From an uncultured Clostridia bacterium (lineage in GTDB: Bacteria; Bacillota; Clostridia; Christensenellales; Aristaeellaceae), in the NCBI GenBank assembly GCA_946409855.1, contig CAMJXZ010000047.1:1-13960 (forward strand): DNA of 13,960 nucleotides, read 5' to 3'. The notes under the pieces were generated by a model. The model had not been told where the DNA came from, ran no database searches, and saw nothing but the letters and a program-made list of their open reading frames with translations. A program made the position numbers and the translations under genes. Below, in pieces: positions 13,771-13,960 of the stretch (position 1 is its first letter; the number at the start of each line of letters is the position of its first letter).

Positions 13771-13960
13771 ATGTCCGAACAGCCCTTTGAAATGGAAAAG
13801 ACATACAATCCCCAAAGCATCGAGAAGGAAACCTACCGGCGCTGGGAGGAATCCGGTTCGTTTACGGCGCACCGGGATCCCGATAAAAAACCGTTTACCA
13901 TCGTCATGCCCCCGCCCAACATCACCGGCCAGCTTCACATGGGCCACGCGATGGACAACA
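13771..13960 (+). CDS. valS: Valyl-tRNA synthetase, 3' end cut by window
   Basis: These are the first 63 residues of a class I aminoacyl-tRNA synthetase. The opening with YNPQSIEKETYRRWE is typical of ValRS, as is the catalytic HIGH-type signature read here as HMGH (56-59) within PPPNITGQLHMGHA. The enzyme attaches valine to tRNA-Val in the cytoplasm. AAAGGAG (13754-13760) lies 10 nt before the ATG. The T-box leader at 13305-13546 controls it by sensing uncharged tRNA-Val. The remaining roughly 800 residues lie beyond the window. Confidence 0.95.
   Translation, partial: MSEQPFEMEKTYNPQSIEKETYRRWEESGSFTAHRDPDKKPFTIVMPPPNITGQLHMGHAMDN

Noticed and set aside
1..13960. CRISPR arrays, tRNA or rRNA genes, insertion sequences, attachment sites
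   Set aside because: No regularly spaced direct repeats, no cloverleaf sequences, and no transposase or integrase motifs were seen on either strand.

Overview
The window is GC-rich, and every gene I can support lies on the + strand. Several features point to a low-branching, high-GC Bacillota, most likely an uncultured gut or rumen clostridium: a complete T-box riboswitch in front of valS, SigA-type promoters, AGGAGG ribosome binding sites, a CpsB/YwqE-type PHP phosphatase and the yceD-rpmF pair. A finer placement (for example Christensenellales-like) would be a guess. Both ends are cut: an RsmF-type rRNA methyltransferase runs in from the left, and valS runs out on the right.

Region 1 (1-4248) begins with the tail of the RsmF-like gene. 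After a 249-bp gap with a candidate promoter and palindromes comes a tight four-gene run. It encodes an FMN-type split-barrel protein, a signal-less GH5 glycosidase, a sugar-phosphate isomerase/epimerase-like TIM barrel, and a 149-aa helical protein that overlaps the isomerase by ATGA. This looks like intracellular sugar processing, with the last protein unexplained.

Region 2 (4305-7199) holds two surface-polysaccharide genes. One is a PHP-type protein-tyrosine phosphatase (CpsB/YwqE). The other is a membrane-anchored nucleotide-sugar 4,6-dehydratase (CapD/WbpM/PglF type) with its own likely promoter and a strong terminator-like hairpin behind it.

Region 3 (7242-12442) is the most unusual part: three tandem paralogous genes of 552-585 codons. 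Each encodes a signal peptide, an N-terminal DUF6273-like domain, a linker that differs sharply between copies, and a C-terminal phosphodiester glycosidase (NAGPA/DUF2233) domain. The first copy has lost two of the family's signature positions (Asp to Asn in the NLDGGG motif, and Gly-Arg to Glu-Lys), so it may be a divergent or non-catalytic partner. Their position beside cpsB and capD suggests a role in trimming or modifying an extracellular glycan, but that is inference.

Region 4 (12510-13960) is housekeeping. A near-perfect consensus promoter drives yceD (DUF177) and rpmF (bL32, four-cysteine form). A T-box leader follows, with clearly resolved, mutually exclusive antiterminator and terminator. 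It controls a 62-aa two-helix membrane protein and then valS. No RNA genes other than the T-box leader, and no mobile elements or CRISPR arrays, were seen.
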